This document shows positions 7,493-15,838 of a DNA stretch of 64,000 bases, piece after piece. Numbering within the stretch: the first letter of the stretch is position 1; each line of letters starts with the position of its first letter. The position numbers and the translations under genes are program-made. Under the pieces are notes generated by a model that was not told where the DNA came from, did no database searches, and saw nothing but the letters and a program-made list of their open reading frames with translations. Source of the stretch: Agromyces aurantiacus (GTDB taxonomy: Bacteria; Actinomycetota; Actinomycetes; Actinomycetales; Microbacteriaceae); the NCBI RefSeq assembly GCF_016907355.1, contig NZ_JAFBBW010000001.1:1984001-2048000 (forward strand). The letters run 5' to 3'.

Positions 7493-8647
7493 CTACTCCG
7501 GGTCGAGACCGACGGCGCGCCAGCCTCGGGAGATCGCGCGCGCCTCGCGCGAGCCGGCCCCGAAGCGCGCCCTCGCGGCGGCGAGCGTGGCCGCGGCGAA
7601 CACGTCGAAGCCGTCGTCCGGACCGAGCACGCCGTCGGTCAGCGTGTCGTACCAGACCCGGCCCGCGTGCTCCCACGCGAAGCCGCCGAGCTCGACCGCG
7701 GCGAGCGCGAAGGCCCGGTTCGGGATGCCCGAGTTCAGGTGCACGCCGCCGTTGTCGTCGTCGGTGCGCACGTAGTCGCGGAAATGGGCGGGCTGCGGGT
7801 CGCGGCCGAGCACGTCGTCGTCGTAGGCGGTGCCCGGCTCGAGCATCGACCGGAGCGCGCGGCCCTGCACGAGGTCGGTGAACACGCCCTCGCCGATGAG
7901 CCAGGTCGCCGCACCGGCGTCCTGGCCCATCGCGTATTGCTCGACCAGCGCACCGAACACGTCGGAGACGTGCTCGTTGAGGGCGCCCGACTGGTCGCGG
8001 TAGCGCAGCCGCGCGGTCGCCTCGGTGACGCCGTGTGCGAGCTCGTGGCCGATCACGCTGAGCGACTGCGTGAAGCCGCGGAACACCTCGCCGTCGCCGT
8101 CGCCGAACACCATGCGCTCGCCGTCCCAGAAGGCGTTGTCGTAGCGGTCGCCGAAGTGCACGGTCGCCTCGAGTGGCGCGCCACCGCCGTCGATCGCGTC
8201 GCGCCCGTACACGCGGTGGAACAGCGCGAACACCTCGCCGAGGCCGTGGTACGCCTCGTCGACGGAGGCGTCGCCCGTCTCGGGCTCGCCTTCGCGACGC
8301 ACGAGCCGCCCGGGCAGCGTCTCGAGGTGCTCGGCGTCGGAGATGCGCCGGTCGGGCGACGGCTCGGGTCGCTCGACCGCAATGGTCGGCGCCTCGGCCT
8401 CGCCCGAGGGCTCGAGGGACGGCCGGCCCTCGCGCGCCTCCTCGTGCGCGACGAGCGGCGGGTGGGCGGCCTCGGCGCGCAGGTCGCGCAGCGGCCGATC
8501 GCGCCGAAGCGACCGTCGTGCCGCTTCGGGCGCGACGTCGTAGTGCTCGGTCGCCTCGGCGACCCGACGCAGCAGCCATGGGGGCACGATGCCGGCGCGG
8601 GGTCGGCGTTCACGGGCGGCGGCGGCGGCCGGCGGCATCCGGGTCAT
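7493..8647 (-). CDS. Protealysin-like M4 family zinc metalloprotease
   Basis: Thermolysin-family protease, 384 residues, without a signal peptide, like protealysins. The short propeptide has a PPWLLRRVAE motif near residue 20 that resembles the PPxLL-type element of the family. Zinc ligands and catalytic Glu lie in VIGHELAHGVTE (HExxH, about residue 215); the third ligand Glu is in ALNEHVSDVFG, and the transition-state His in GGVHLNSGIPNRAF. Synthesis as a self-processed precursor held in check by the adjacent emfourin is inferred from characterised pairs. How it leaves the cell, if it does, cannot be seen. ATG 8638 is an alternative start three codons in. Confidence 0.9.
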   Translation of the reverse strand: MTRMPPAAAAARERRPRAGIVPPWLLRRVAEATEHYDVAPEAARRSLRRDRPLRDLRAEAAHPPLVAHEEAREGRPSLEPSGEAEAPTIAVERPEPSPDRRISDAEHLETLPGRLVRREGEPETGDASVDEAYHGLGEVFALFHRVYGRDAIDGGGAPLEATVHFGDRYDNAFWDGERMVFGDGDGEVFRGFTQSLSVIGHELAHGVTEATARLRYRDQSGALNEHVSDVFGALVEQYAMGQDAGAATWLIGEGVFTDLVQGRALRSMLEPGTAYDDDVLGRDPQPAHFRDYVRTDDDNGGVHLNSGIPNRAFALAAVELGGFAWEHAGRVWYDTLTDGVLGPDDGFDVFAAATLAAARARFGAGSREARAISRGWRAVGLDPE

Positions 8648-8733
8648 GCGTCGATCGTGGCACGCGCCGCCGACAGGCCGCGGCGCCCCGCCGCCGTGTC
8701 GGGGCCCCGCCGTGCGAAGGTAGGAGGGTGCCC

Positions 8734-9570
8734 GTGACCGCCCCCGCCTCGATCGAGGTGCGCACGCATCCGATCGCGCTCGTGCCCGCCGCGCTCGTGT
8801 GCGGTGCGGCGATCCTGCTGTTCGGGTTCATGCAGAACCTCGCGGGCTACGCGGTGCTGGCCGCGGGGCTCGTCGCGGCGTGGCTCGTCGATCGCTCCGG
8901 GCGCACCGAGCGGCTGCTGCCCGACCTCGCGCTCATCGCCCTCGGGCAGGCGATCATCTCGACGATGCCGCTCGAGGCCGACATCTCGTTCCCCGCGATG
9001 GTGCGGTTCGCGCTCGTGCTCGGGCTCGCCGTCGCGGTGCCGTACCTGATCTCGCGCTACGTCTACCGCGAGCACGTGATCCGCTTCCCGTGGCGCACCG
9101 GCCGCCGCCGGACGCGCACCCAATGGCTCTACCTGATCGGCGTGACGTTCGCCGGATGGCTCATCCTGCCGTTCTACTTCATCACCTCGGGCGTGTACCA
9201 GAACTGGCCCACGGTGACGGAGCCGAGCGAGATCGCGCGTCTCTTCGTCGGCGTCAACGCGGTCGGCACGTGGGACGAGCTGTTCTTCATCTGCACGGTC
9301 TTCGCGCTGCTGCGCCGGCACTTCCCGACCTGGCAGGCCAACCTGCTGCAGTCGATCGTGTTCGTCTCGTTCCTGTGGGAGCTCGGCTACCAGTCCTGGG
9401 GGCCGCTGCTGACCATTCCGTTCGCGCTCATCCAGGGCTATACGTTCAAGCTCACGAAGTCGTTGACCTACGTGCTCGTCGTGCACCTCATCTTCGACGC
9501 GGTCGTCTTCTGCGTCATCGTGTACGCGCACAACGGGTGGCCGGCGATCTTCCCGCTCGTGCCGGCGTAG
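8734..9570 (+). CDS. CPBP family intramembrane metalloprotease
   Basis: 278-residue membrane protein with about eight helices. The CPBP (CAAX protease/bacteriocin-processing) pattern is seen as GTWDELFFICTVFALLRRHF near residue 185, which has the family's Glu and Arg though the usual EE pair reads DE, and as HLIFDAVVF near 255 (third motif, His and Asp). The changed first Glu may mean altered activity. AGGAGG at 8722-8727 lies 6 nt before GTG 8734, which decides the start; GTG 8728 would leave no spacing. It is divergent from the M4 operon. Its substrate is unknown. Confidence 0.72.
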   Translation: MTAPASIEVRTHPIALVPAALVCGAAILLFGFMQNLAGYAVLAAGLVAAWLVDRSGRTERLLPDLALIALGQAIISTMPLEADISFPAMVRFALVLGLAVAVPYLISRYVYREHVIRFPWRTGRRRTRTQWLYLIGVTFAGWLILPFYFITSGVYQNWPTVTEPSEIARLFVGVNAVGTWDELFFICTVFALLRRHFPTWQANLLQSIVFVSFLWELGYQSWGPLLTIPFALIQGYTFKLTKSLTYVLVVHLIFDAVVFCVIVYAHNGWPAIFPLVPA

Positions 9571-9582
9571 GCGGGCGCGAAC

Positions 9583-9954
9583 TCAGCGCTCGGCGTCGGC
9601 CCCGTGCGCCGCGAGCCAGTCGAGCAGCACGGTCGCGTGGTTCGCGCGCTCGTCGCGGGCCCCGAACAGCAGCGTGACGTGGTCGTGCGTGCGTCCGGCG
9701 TCGAGGAGGGCCACGGCGGCCGGGTTCGCGTCCAGCTCGGCGCGATAGCGCGCGGCGAACTCGTCGAAGCGGGCGGGGTCGTCGCTGCGGTGCCACTCGG
9801 CGCGCAGGTCGGGGGAGGGAGCGACGTCCTTCGCCCACTCGTCGAGCTCGGCGCGCTCCTTGGAGACGCCGCGCGGCCAGAGCCGATCGACGAGCACGCG
9901 GTGCCCGTCGGAGGCCTCCGGCGCGTCGTAGATGCGCTTGATCGCGAACGCCAT
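9583..9954 (-). CDS. DUF488 family protein
   Basis: 123 residues opening with FAIKRIYDAPEASDGHRVLVDRLWPRG, followed by KDVAPSPDLRAEWHRSDD and HVTLLFGARDERANHA, the standard DUF488 blocks. The family is widespread and its function is unknown. ATG 9954 is used because it puts the first beta strand at the N-terminus; AGGA lies 7 nt upstream. It is convergent with the CPBP gene, 12 nt between stops. Confidence 0.88.
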   Translation of the reverse strand: MAFAIKRIYDAPEASDGHRVLVDRLWPRGVSKERAELDEWAKDVAPSPDLRAEWHRSDDPARFDEFAARYRAELDANPAAVALLDAGRTHDHVTLLFGARDERANHATVLLDWLAAHGADAER

Positions 9955-9986
9955 GACGCCATCCTGCACCCGGAACGCCGGCGCGC

Positions 9987-10814
9987 CTACCCGGCGGTGC
10001 GCGTCACGAGGAACGTGCCGTCGTCGTGCCATTCGACGACGAGGAGGTCGTTGTGCACGGCGTCACCGGCCACGCCGTCGCCGTCGTCGTCGCGACCGGT
10101 CGCGAGCCCGGCGGGGATCGGCGTGCGCAGGACCATGCCGTCGTCGGCGACATGCTCGAGCGAGGTGCAGTTCCAGATCATGCCGTCGGCGTCCAGGCGC
10201 ACCACCAGGCAGGCGATCGCGGTATAGGAGACGGCGGCGTACACGCCCGCGCCGCGGATCTCGTCGGCCGGTCCGACGAGTTGCGCGATGCGGGAGGCCG
10301 GGAAGAGGTCCGTGAGCCAGCCCGGCATCGATCCCGGCGACCGGTCGCGGTCCCGGAAGACGTCGAAGGCGGCGCCGAGCGGCGCGTCCCAGGTGTTCGC
10401 CTCGGGCTCGGCACTCGGCGTGATCTCGACCCGCACGGCGGGCGGGCGGTGCGCGGCGTCGTCGGCCCACGACCACACGGCGACGAATCCCGCGCCGGCG
10501 AGCACGCCCATCAGGGCGGCGACCACGGCCGGCGGACGTCGACGCATGCGGCCCGACGACCGGGCGCGGCGCGCCGCGGCGCTCACGTCGGCCGCGCGCG
10601 GAGGCGGGGAGGCGATCGCCGTGGGCGGAGGCGCGTCGCCCGACGCATCCCGCCCGGCGCCCGTCATGTCGTCCAGCCGCAACTGCCACTCGCTGTCGCT
10701 CACCCAGACGCGGCGCCCGGTGACCGGATCGAGGTGCTCCTCGCGCGGGTCGTCCGCGCCCGCGCGGGAGTAGACCCGCGCCTCGAGTTCCGACCGCTTC
10801 ATCTCGTCGAGCAT
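9987..10814 (-). CDS. Unknown single-span membrane protein
   Basis: I do not recognise this 275-residue protein. It has a charged cytosolic N-terminus (residues 1-90, with LDPVTGRRVWVSDSEWQLRLDD), an Arg-rich stretch, one transmembrane helix (VVAALMGVLAGAGFVAVWSW, about 103-122) and an extracellular domain of about 150 residues with two cysteines (IACLVV and WNCTSLEH) that could form a disulfide. The membrane topology recalls anti-sigma or sensor proteins, but no zinc motif is present. GGTGGGGG precedes ATG 10814; ATG 10802 is the alternative. A promoter at 10836-10864 fits. It stands divergent from rpsO. Confidence 0.75.
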   Translation of the reverse strand: MLDEMKRSELEARVYSRAGADDPREEHLDPVTGRRVWVSDSEWQLRLDDMTGAGRDASGDAPPPTAIASPPPRAADVSAAARRARSSGRMRRRPPAVVAALMGVLAGAGFVAVWSWADDAAHRPPAVRVEITPSAEPEANTWDAPLGAAFDVFRDRDRSPGSMPGWLTDLFPASRIAQLVGPADEIRGAGVYAAVSYTAIACLVVRLDADGMIWNCTSLEHVADDGMVLRTPIPAGLATGRDDDGDGVAGDAVHNDLLVVEWHDDGTFLVTRTAG

Positions 10815-10835
10815 CTCCGACGCCCCCACCGACAG

Positions 10836-10864
10836 GTTATACCTGAGGAATACTCGACCATGAA
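10836..10864 (-). promoter_or_regulatory. Sigma-A type promoter of the unknown membrane protein
   Basis: On the minus strand, TTCATG (10864-10859) and TATAAC (10841-10836) are separated by 17 bp, with the start codon 22 nt further on. The -10 is good and the -35 weak. The stretch is one of the few A/T-rich spots in the area. Confidence 0.5.
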
Positions 10865-10919
10865 CCGTGAACGGGGGCCGCTGGTCGCCGCCGCCGTCGG
10901 GTCGCGGCATCCGCTCTGC

Positions 10920-10925
10920 TAGACT
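10920..10925 (+). promoter_or_regulatory. -10 box of rpsO
   Basis: TAGACT at 10920-10925 fits the actinobacterial TAnnnT -10. Transcription would begin near 10932 and give an 84-nt leader before the rpsO start. No clear -35 is seen. Confidence 0.45.
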
Positions 10926-11015
10926 CCTGAGGTTGCCGTGAATCGGCCGCGCATCAAGAGAGCCCAGGCATCCCGCCCCGGGCAGCGCGCAACGAGAAGG
11001 AAGGGGATCCCATCT

Positions 11016-11285
11016 ATGGCTCTGGATGCAGAGAACAAGAAGGCGATCATCGAAGAGTACGCGACGCACCCCGGTGACACTGGATCCCCCGAGGTCCAGA
11101 TCGCGATCCTCACCAAGCGGATCAAGGACCTCACCGAGCACCTCAAGGCGCACAAGCACGACCACCACTCGCGTCGTGGCCTGCTGCTCCTCGTCGGTCA
11201 GCGTCGTCGTCTGCTCGGCTACCTCGCCGACGTCGACATCAACCGCTACCGCTCGCTCATCGAGCGTCTCGGGCTGCGCCGCTGA
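11016..11285 (+). CDS. rpsO: 30S ribosomal protein S15
   Basis: Primary 16S rRNA-binding protein of the small subunit platform. The 89-residue length is exactly that of the family, and the S15 blocks are clear: [50 protein letters not shown] and [16 protein letters not shown] 11016 follows an AAGGAAGGGG ribosome binding site (10997-11006). A hairpin terminator lies 45 nt after the stop. In most bacteria pnp comes next; here pnp is 10 kb away. Confidence 0.98.
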   Translation: MALDAENKKAIIEEYATHPGDTGSPEVQIAILTKRIKDLTEHLKAHKHDHHSRRGLLLLVGQRRRLLGYLADVDINRYRSLIERLGLRR

Positions 11286-11330
11286 GCGACGCACCCGCCG
11301 CGGCTCTCGGATGACACCGCGAACTTCTTG

Positions 11331-11375
11331 CGAAGGCCCCCGGCCCGCCCACTCGGCGCGGCGCGGGGGCCTTCG
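11331..11375. terminator. Shared terminator between rpsO and the convergent peptidase gene
   Basis: Arms CGAAGGCCCCCG (11331-11342) and its exact complement at 11364-11375 form a 12-bp stem around a 21-nt loop. It ends at the stop codon of the minus-strand gene, so it can serve both directions. Confidence 0.7.
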
Positions 11376-12503
11376 TCATGCCACGATGGCCATCTCGTGC
11401 GGGGTGCGGTTCAGTCGGCGCCCGCCGTCGGGCTCGACCACCACGATGTCCTCGATGCGCACGCCGAATCGGCCGGGCAGGTAGATCCCGGGCTCGATCG
11501 AGAAGCACATGCCCGGCTGCAACCGGCGGTGCTCGCCCTCGACCATGTACGGCGGCTCATGGGTCGTGAGCCCGATGCCGTGGCCCACCCGATGGATGAA
11601 GTACTCGACGTACCCCGCCTCGGCGATCACCGCGCGGGCGACCCGGTCGACCTCCTGGCACTCGATGCCGGGGCGCACGACCTCGAACGCGGCCTGCTGC
11701 GCCCGCCGCACGATCTCGTGCACGCGGCGCTCCTCCTCGGTCGGCTCGCCGACGTGCACCGTGCGGGTGGTGTCCGAGCCGTAGCCGTGCTTCAGGCCGC
11801 CGAAGTCGAGCACGACCATGTCGCCGTGCTCGATGACACGGTCGCCGATCTCATGGTGCGGGTTCGCACCGTTCGGGCCCGAGCCCACGACCGTGAAGTC
11901 CACCTGCGAGTGCCCGAACCGCAGGAGCAGGGCCGCGAGGTCGGCCGCGACCTCGCGCTCGGTCCGGCCCGCGAAGCGAACCTTCAGGATCTCGGCGTAG
12001 GCGGCATCGGCGGCCTCGCCCGCGGCGGCGAGGCGCGCGAGCTCGTCGGCGTCCTTGACCGCGCGCAGCATCGGCAGGGCGGTCGTCATCGCGACGTACG
12101 AGGTGTCGGTCCGTCGGCCCTGGAGGCCGAGCAGGTGCATCGCCCACGCCGAGTCCGAGACCGCGTAGCGCCCGGGCCCGAGCAACGGGGCCGCGGTCTC
12201 GTAGGGGTCGCTTCCGTCGGTCCAGTCGAGCAGGCGCAGCGCCGGAGCGCCCGCCGCGCGCTCGGCATCGGGTCGCTCGAGCTTGGGCACCACGAGGCTC
12301 GGCCGGCCGTCGACGGGCACGACGAGCAGGGTGAGGCGTTCGGTGATCGCGACCGGCGCGTACCCCGTCAGGTAGAGCAGGTCGGGTCCCGGCGTGACGA
12401 GGAGGCCGTCGAGACCCTCGGCGCCGGCGGCGCGTGCGGCGCGGCCCATCCGCTCGGCGAAGTCGTCGATGGTGAACGGGACGGGCTCGGCGGAATCGGT
12501 CAT
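11376..12503 (-). CDS. M24 family Xaa-Pro aminopeptidase
   Basis: Cytosolic metallopeptidase of the pita-bread fold that removes N-terminal residues ahead of proline, or splits Xaa-Pro dipeptides; 375 residues. The creatinase-like N-terminal domain spans about 1-150. The five metal ligands can be placed in VVLDFGG, SDTTRTVH, HRVGHGIGLTTHE, SIEPGIYLP and RIEDIVVVE. GGAGG lies 7 nt before ATG 12503, and TAGAGT at 12558-12553 could be its -10, giving a leader of about 40 nt. The gene is convergent with rpsO. Confidence 0.93.
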   Translation of the reverse strand: MTDSAEPVPFTIDDFAERMGRAARAAGAEGLDGLLVTPGPDLLYLTGYAPVAITERLTLLVVPVDGRPSLVVPKLERPDAERAAGAPALRLLDWTDGSDPYETAAPLLGPGRYAVSDSAWAMHLLGLQGRRTDTSYVAMTTALPMLRAVKDADELARLAAAGEAADAAYAEILKVRFAGRTEREVAADLAALLLRFGHSQVDFTVVGSGPNGANPHHEIGDRVIEHGDMVVLDFGGLKHGYGSDTTRTVHVGEPTEEERRVHEIVRRAQQAAFEVVRPGIECQEVDRVARAVIAEAGYVEYFIHRVGHGIGLTTHEPPYMVEGEHRRLQPGMCFSIEPGIYLPGRFGVRIEDIVVVEPDGGRRLNRTPHEMAIVA

Positions 12504-12661
12504 CTCGGCCTCCGGTTCGGTGCGCCTGCGGCGCGGGCACGGCGTCGGCGGCACTCTAGCGGCCGACTCGAGGGCGCCGCGGGCACTTCGACCTGTCAAC
12601 CCCCTGCCGTCGCGTCGGTTCGCCTGCCTAGCGTGAAGACGGTCCACGAAAGGAGCATCGG

Positions 12662-13225
12662 ATGGCCGAGCGACTCACGGGCAAGCGCGTCGCGTTCCTG
12701 ATGACCGACGGATTCGAGCAGGTGGAGTTCACCCGGCCGTGGGAGGCGCTCCGCGCGGCGGGCGCCGAGGTCGAGCTGATCGCCCCCGAGACCGGCACCG
12801 TGCAGGGCATGAACCACGTCGAGCCCGCCGACGCGTTCGAGGTCGACCACGCGGCATCCGACGTCGAAGCCGACCTCTACGACGCGCTCGTGCTGCCGGG
12901 CGGCGTCGTGAACGCCGATCACCTGCGCATGGACCGGCCCTCGGTGGCGTTCGCGCGCGGCTTCTTCGAGCAGCACAAGCCGGTCGCCGTGATCTGCCAC
13001 GGGGCGTGGATCCTCGCGGAGGCCGACGTGCTGCACGGGCGCCGGATGACGTCGTACCCGTCGCTCCGGACCGACCTGGCCAACGCCGGCGCCGACTGGG
13101 TGGACGAGCAGGTCGTGGTCGACGAGGGGCTGGTCTCGAGCCGGCGGCCCGACGACCTGCCCGCCTTCATCGACGCGACGATCGAGGAGATCTCCGAGGG
13201 TGCGCACGCCGGGCAGGTCGCCTGA
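12662..13225 (+). CDS. DJ-1/PfpI family protein
   Basis: 187-residue class I glutamine amidotransferase-like protein. The nucleophile-elbow Cys is in AVICHGAWILAEAD (about residue 117) and the acidic partner lies in TDGFEQVEFTRPW near residue 20; LVLPGGVVNADHLR is a further family block. Relatives are PfpI-type peptidases or deglycases protecting proteins from glyoxals, and the exact activity cannot be told from sequence. GAAAGGAG lies 7 nt before ATG 12662. It ends in a strong hairpin and is convergent with the CGNR gene. Confidence 0.9.
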   Translation: MAERLTGKRVAFLMTDGFEQVEFTRPWEALRAAGAEVELIAPETGTVQGMNHVEPADAFEVDHAASDVEADLYDALVLPGGVVNADHLRMDRPSVAFARGFFEQHKPVAVICHGAWILAEADVLHGRRMTSYPSLRTDLANAGADWVDEQVVVDEGLVSSRRPDDLPAFIDATIEEISEGAHAGQVA

Positions 13226-13251
13226 CGCCTGTCGGCCTCGGATCGCAGACG

Positions 13252-13286
13252 GGATGCCGCGGGCTTTGGGGTAGCCCGCGGCATCC
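13252..13286. terminator. Bidirectional terminator, GGATGCC-type arms
   Basis: A perfect 14-bp stem, GGATGCCGCGGGCT (13252-13265) with AGCCCGCGGCATCC (13273-13286), around the loop TTGGGGT. It lies between the stops of two convergent genes. Confidence 0.85.
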
Positions 13287-13292
13287 GCTCGT

Positions 13293-13850
13293 TCAGGATG
13301 CGGCGTCCTCCGCGCGTGCACGGTGCGCCCTCGCCGCCATCCGGTTGCCGCATCGCACGCTGCAGTAGCGGCGCGACGCGTTCTTGGACAGGTCGACGAA
13401 CACGCCCGTGCAGTCGTCGGCGTCGCACCGCGCGAGCCGGCGCGTCTCGTCGGCGCGGATCACGTCGACGAGCGCCATGGCTGCCTCGACGAGCATGCGC
13501 TCGGCGAGCGGGGAGTCCTGCGAGACCGCGTGGATGTGCCAGTCGAGGTCGTCGTGCCGCATGAGGCGCGGGGTGGCGTTGTTCTCGGCGAGGATGGCGT
13601 TGACGGCGTCGACCATGTCGTCGCGCTCGAGGGTCCACAGGTCGCGCAGGCGCTCCCGCACCGCGCGCACCTCGTCGAGTTCGCTCCGGTCGCCGTCGCG
13701 ACGGCCGGAGAACCCCCAGGCGTCGAGGAGGCCCTCGAGTTGCGCGGTCGACGAGAGCTCGTCCTCGCCGGACTCCGACGCGCCGGGCACCGTGTCGGCC
13801 ACCGCGGCCATGAACCCGAGGGCGGCCGTCGTGTCATCGGTGAAAATCAT
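13293..13850 (-). CDS. CGNR zinc-finger transcriptional regulator (ABATE domain)
   Basis: 185 residues. The N-terminal ABATE domain (1-130) is a putative ligand-binding stress module; the C-terminal CGNR zinc finger binds DNA, with ligands in ARCDADDCTGVFVD and RRYCSVRCGNRMAARAHRAR. AGGAG lies 5 nt before ATG 13850. The gene is divergent from an EamA transporter, and the -35 of that transporter begins on the base after this start codon, so the protein is well placed to control both genes. A CGNR regulator beside an EamA exporter is a recurrent actinobacterial pair. Confidence 0.9.
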   Translation of the reverse strand: MIFTDDTTAALGFMAAVADTVPGASESGEDELSSTAQLEGLLDAWGFSGRRDGDRSELDEVRAVRERLRDLWTLERDDMVDAVNAILAENNATPRLMRHDDLDWHIHAVSQDSPLAERMLVEAAMALVDVIRADETRRLARCDADDCTGVFVDLSKNASRRYCSVRCGNRMAARAHRARAEDAAS

Positions 13851-13879
13851 TTGACTCCTGACGTCGGCGCGAGTACTGT
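13851..13879 (+). promoter_or_regulatory. Promoter of the EamA transporter gene
   Basis: TTGACT (13851-13856), a 17-bp spacer and TACTGT (13874-13879) form a good sigma-A type promoter. The transcript would start near 13886, giving a leader of about 57 nt with GGAGGGAGG before the start. Confidence 0.65.
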
Positions 13880-13942
13880 CACGAGCATAACGGTCTTCGC
13901 CCATGACGGGGGCGACGGCCCGCGACTCGGAGGGAGGCGGCG

Positions 13943-14932
13943 ATGCGCGCATCGCGAGGACTCGTCGGCATCGCGCTCGGACTCGGCGCCGGGCTCGCCT
14001 TCGGGGCGGGCGGCGTGTTCGTCAAGCCGCTCCTCGAGAGCGGATGGACGCCCGGCGCGGCCGTCCTGGCCCGCATCTCGATCGCGGCCGTGCTGCTCTC
14101 GATCCCCGGCCTCATCGCGCTGCGCTTCGACCTGCGGCCGCTCTGGCGCGCCCGGTGGACGGTCCTGCTCTACGGCCTCGTCGCCGTCGCGAGCGTGCAG
14201 GTCGCCTTCTACGCCTCGCTCGAGCGCATCCCGGTGTCGATGACGCTGCTCATCGAGTACCTCGCGCCGATCGCGCTCGTGCTGTTCGCCTGGGTGCGCA
14301 CCCGGCGGATGCCGCAGCTGATCGTGCTCGGCGGCTCGGTGCTCGCGATCGCCGGCCTCGTGCTCGTGATCGGGCCCGGCGGGGGCGCACTCGACCCCCT
14401 CGGCCTGCTCTTCGCGGCGATCGCCATGATCGGCGTCTGCGTGTACTACGCGATCGGGGAGCGCGCGAGCGAGCAGGTGCCGCCCGTCGCGCTCATCGCC
14501 TCGGGCTTCGTGGTGGGCGCGATCGCGCTCGCGGCCACCGGCGCGATCGGGCTGCTCCCGATGAGGGCCACGTTCGGCGAGGTCGACTTCCTCGGCGGCA
14601 CGGCGCCGTGGTGGGTGCCGCTCGTCACCGTCGGCGCGGTCTCGACCGCGTTCGCGTACACCGCGGGCATCGCCGCCATCCGCATGCTGGGTGCGCGGCT
14701 CGCCTCGTTCCTCGGGCTCTCCGAGGTCGTCTTCGCGGGCATCGTGGGCTGGATCCTCCTCGGCGAGGCGCTCGGCCCGCTGCAGGTCCTCGGCGGCGTG
14801 CTCATCCTCGGCGGGATCGTGCTGGTCCGCCTCGAGCGCGCGCCGGCGGATGCGGCATCCGTCGCACTGGACATGGACCTCGTGCCCGTCACGGCGCCCG
14901 TCGAGACCCCCGCGCCCGCCCGGCGCGGATAG
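13943..14932 (+). CDS. EamA family (DMT) transporter
   Basis: 329 residues with ten predicted membrane helices in two EamA halves (about 5-135 and 150-290), a drug/metabolite exporter fold. The hallmark is the inverted pair of motifs near the ends of each half: FYASLERIPVSMTLLIEYLAP in the first and YTAGIAAIRMLGARLASFL in the second. The Pro/Ala tail of 35 residues is cytosolic. Substrate is unknown. The divergent CGNR regulator is the likely controller. The stop codon TAG doubles as the start of the -10 box of the next gene. Confidence 0.9.
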   Translation: MRASRGLVGIALGLGAGLAFGAGGVFVKPLLESGWTPGAAVLARISIAAVLLSIPGLIALRFDLRPLWRARWTVLLYGLVAVASVQVAFYASLERIPVSMTLLIEYLAPIALVLFAWVRTRRMPQLIVLGGSVLAIAGLVLVIGPGGGALDPLGLLFAAIAMIGVCVYYAIGERASEQVPPVALIASGFVVGAIALAATGAIGLLPMRATFGEVDFLGGTAPWWVPLVTVGAVSTAFAYTAGIAAIRMLGARLASFLGLSEVVFAGIVGWILLGEALGPLQVLGGVLILGGIVLVRLERAPADAASVALDMDLVPVTAPVETPAPARRG

Positions 14933-14935
14933 TCT
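14930..14935 (+). promoter_or_regulatory. -10 box for a leaderless transcript of the luciferase-like gene
   Basis: TAGTCT at 14930-14935 stands 6 nt before ATG 14942, so the mRNA would begin at or next to the start codon. It overlaps the stop codon of the EamA gene. No Shine-Dalgarno sequence is present, in agreement. Confidence 0.55.
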
Positions 14936-14941
14936 CGCGTC

Positions 14942-15829
14942 ATGCGCTTCGGACTCGTCATCCTGCCCCAGTACGACTGGCCCGAGGCGGGTCGCCTGTG
15001 GCGCCAGGCCGAGCAGCTCGGCTTCGACCATGCGTGGACCTACGATCACCTCTCGTGGCGCGGCCTCGCGGGGGAGCGCTGGCACGCCACCGTGCCGACC
15101 CTCACCGCCGCCGCGATGGTCACCGAGCGGATCCGGCTCGGCACGTTCGTCGCGAGCCCCAACTACCGGCACCCCGTGCCCTTCGCCAAGGACGTCGCGA
15201 CGCTCGACCAGGTCTCGGGCGGTCGCGTCGTGCTCGGCCTCGGATCCGGCGGCACCGGGTTCGACGCGTTCGTGCTGGGGCAGGGCGAGCTGACGGCGCG
15301 CGAGCGGTTCGAGCGGTTCCGCGAGTTCACCGAGGCCCTCGACGTGCTTCTGCGACACGAACGCGGCTCGGGGCGGGGCATCTCCTACTCGGGCGACTGG
15401 TACTCGGCGGTCGGCGCCCGCATGGTCGGCGAACCCGACCAGGAGCCGCGCGTGCCCTTCCTCATCGCGGCGAACGGGCCGCGAGCCCTGCGCCTGGCCG
15501 CGCGGCTCGGATCCGGGTGGGTGACCACGGGGCCGCAGGCCGACACGGATGCCGCGTGGTGGAGCGGTGTCGCCGACCTCGCCGCGCGGCTCGACGACGC
15601 GTGCGCGGCCGAGGGGCGCGACCCGGCCGAGCTCGACCGCGTGCTCTCGCTCGACGACGACGGGCGGTACTCGATGGCGAGCGTCGGCGCGTTCGAGGAC
15701 GCGGTCGGCCGTGCGCGCGACCTCGGCTTCACCGACGTGGTGACCCATCGCCCGCGCGAGCACGGACTGTACGCGGGCACCGAGGCGGTCCTCGAGGAGG
15801 TCGGCTCGCGGCTCGACGCCCTCCGCTAG
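14942..15829 (+). CDS. LLM class flavin-dependent oxidoreductase
   Basis: 295-residue TIM-barrel flavoenzyme of the bacterial luciferase-like family. Visible blocks are MRFGLVILPQYDW, WTYDHLSWRG near residue 40, RIRLGTFVASPNYRHPVPFAKDV, SGGRVVLGLGSGG and FLIAANGPRALRLAARLGSGW. It is probably F420- or FMN-dependent; the length and the barrel pattern fit the F420 branch but do not decide it. No dedicated reductase is adjacent. Substrate unknown. It lacks a ribosome binding site and is probably read from a leaderless mRNA. Confidence 0.85.
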   Translation: MRFGLVILPQYDWPEAGRLWRQAEQLGFDHAWTYDHLSWRGLAGERWHATVPTLTAAAMVTERIRLGTFVASPNYRHPVPFAKDVATLDQVSGGRVVLGLGSGGTGFDAFVLGQGELTARERFERFREFTEALDVLLRHERGSGRGISYSGDWYSAVGARMVGEPDQEPRVPFLIAANGPRALRLAARLGSGWVTTGPQADTDAAWWSGVADLAARLDDACAAEGRDPAELDRVLSLDDDGRYSMASVGAFEDAVGRARDLGFTDVVTHRPREHGLYAGTEAVLEEVGSRLDALR

Positions 15830-15832
15830 CCT
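15827..15832 (+). promoter_or_regulatory. -10 box for a leaderless transcript of the next gene
   Basis: TAGCCT at 15827-15832 stands 6 nt before GTG 15839 and shares its TAG with the stop codon of the luciferase-like gene. Confidence 0.5.
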
Positions 15833-15838
15833 GTCGGG

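Noticed and set aside
10938-11015. Longer rpsO frame
   Set aside because: S15 begins at MALDAENK; the upstream part is leader with the ribosome binding site.
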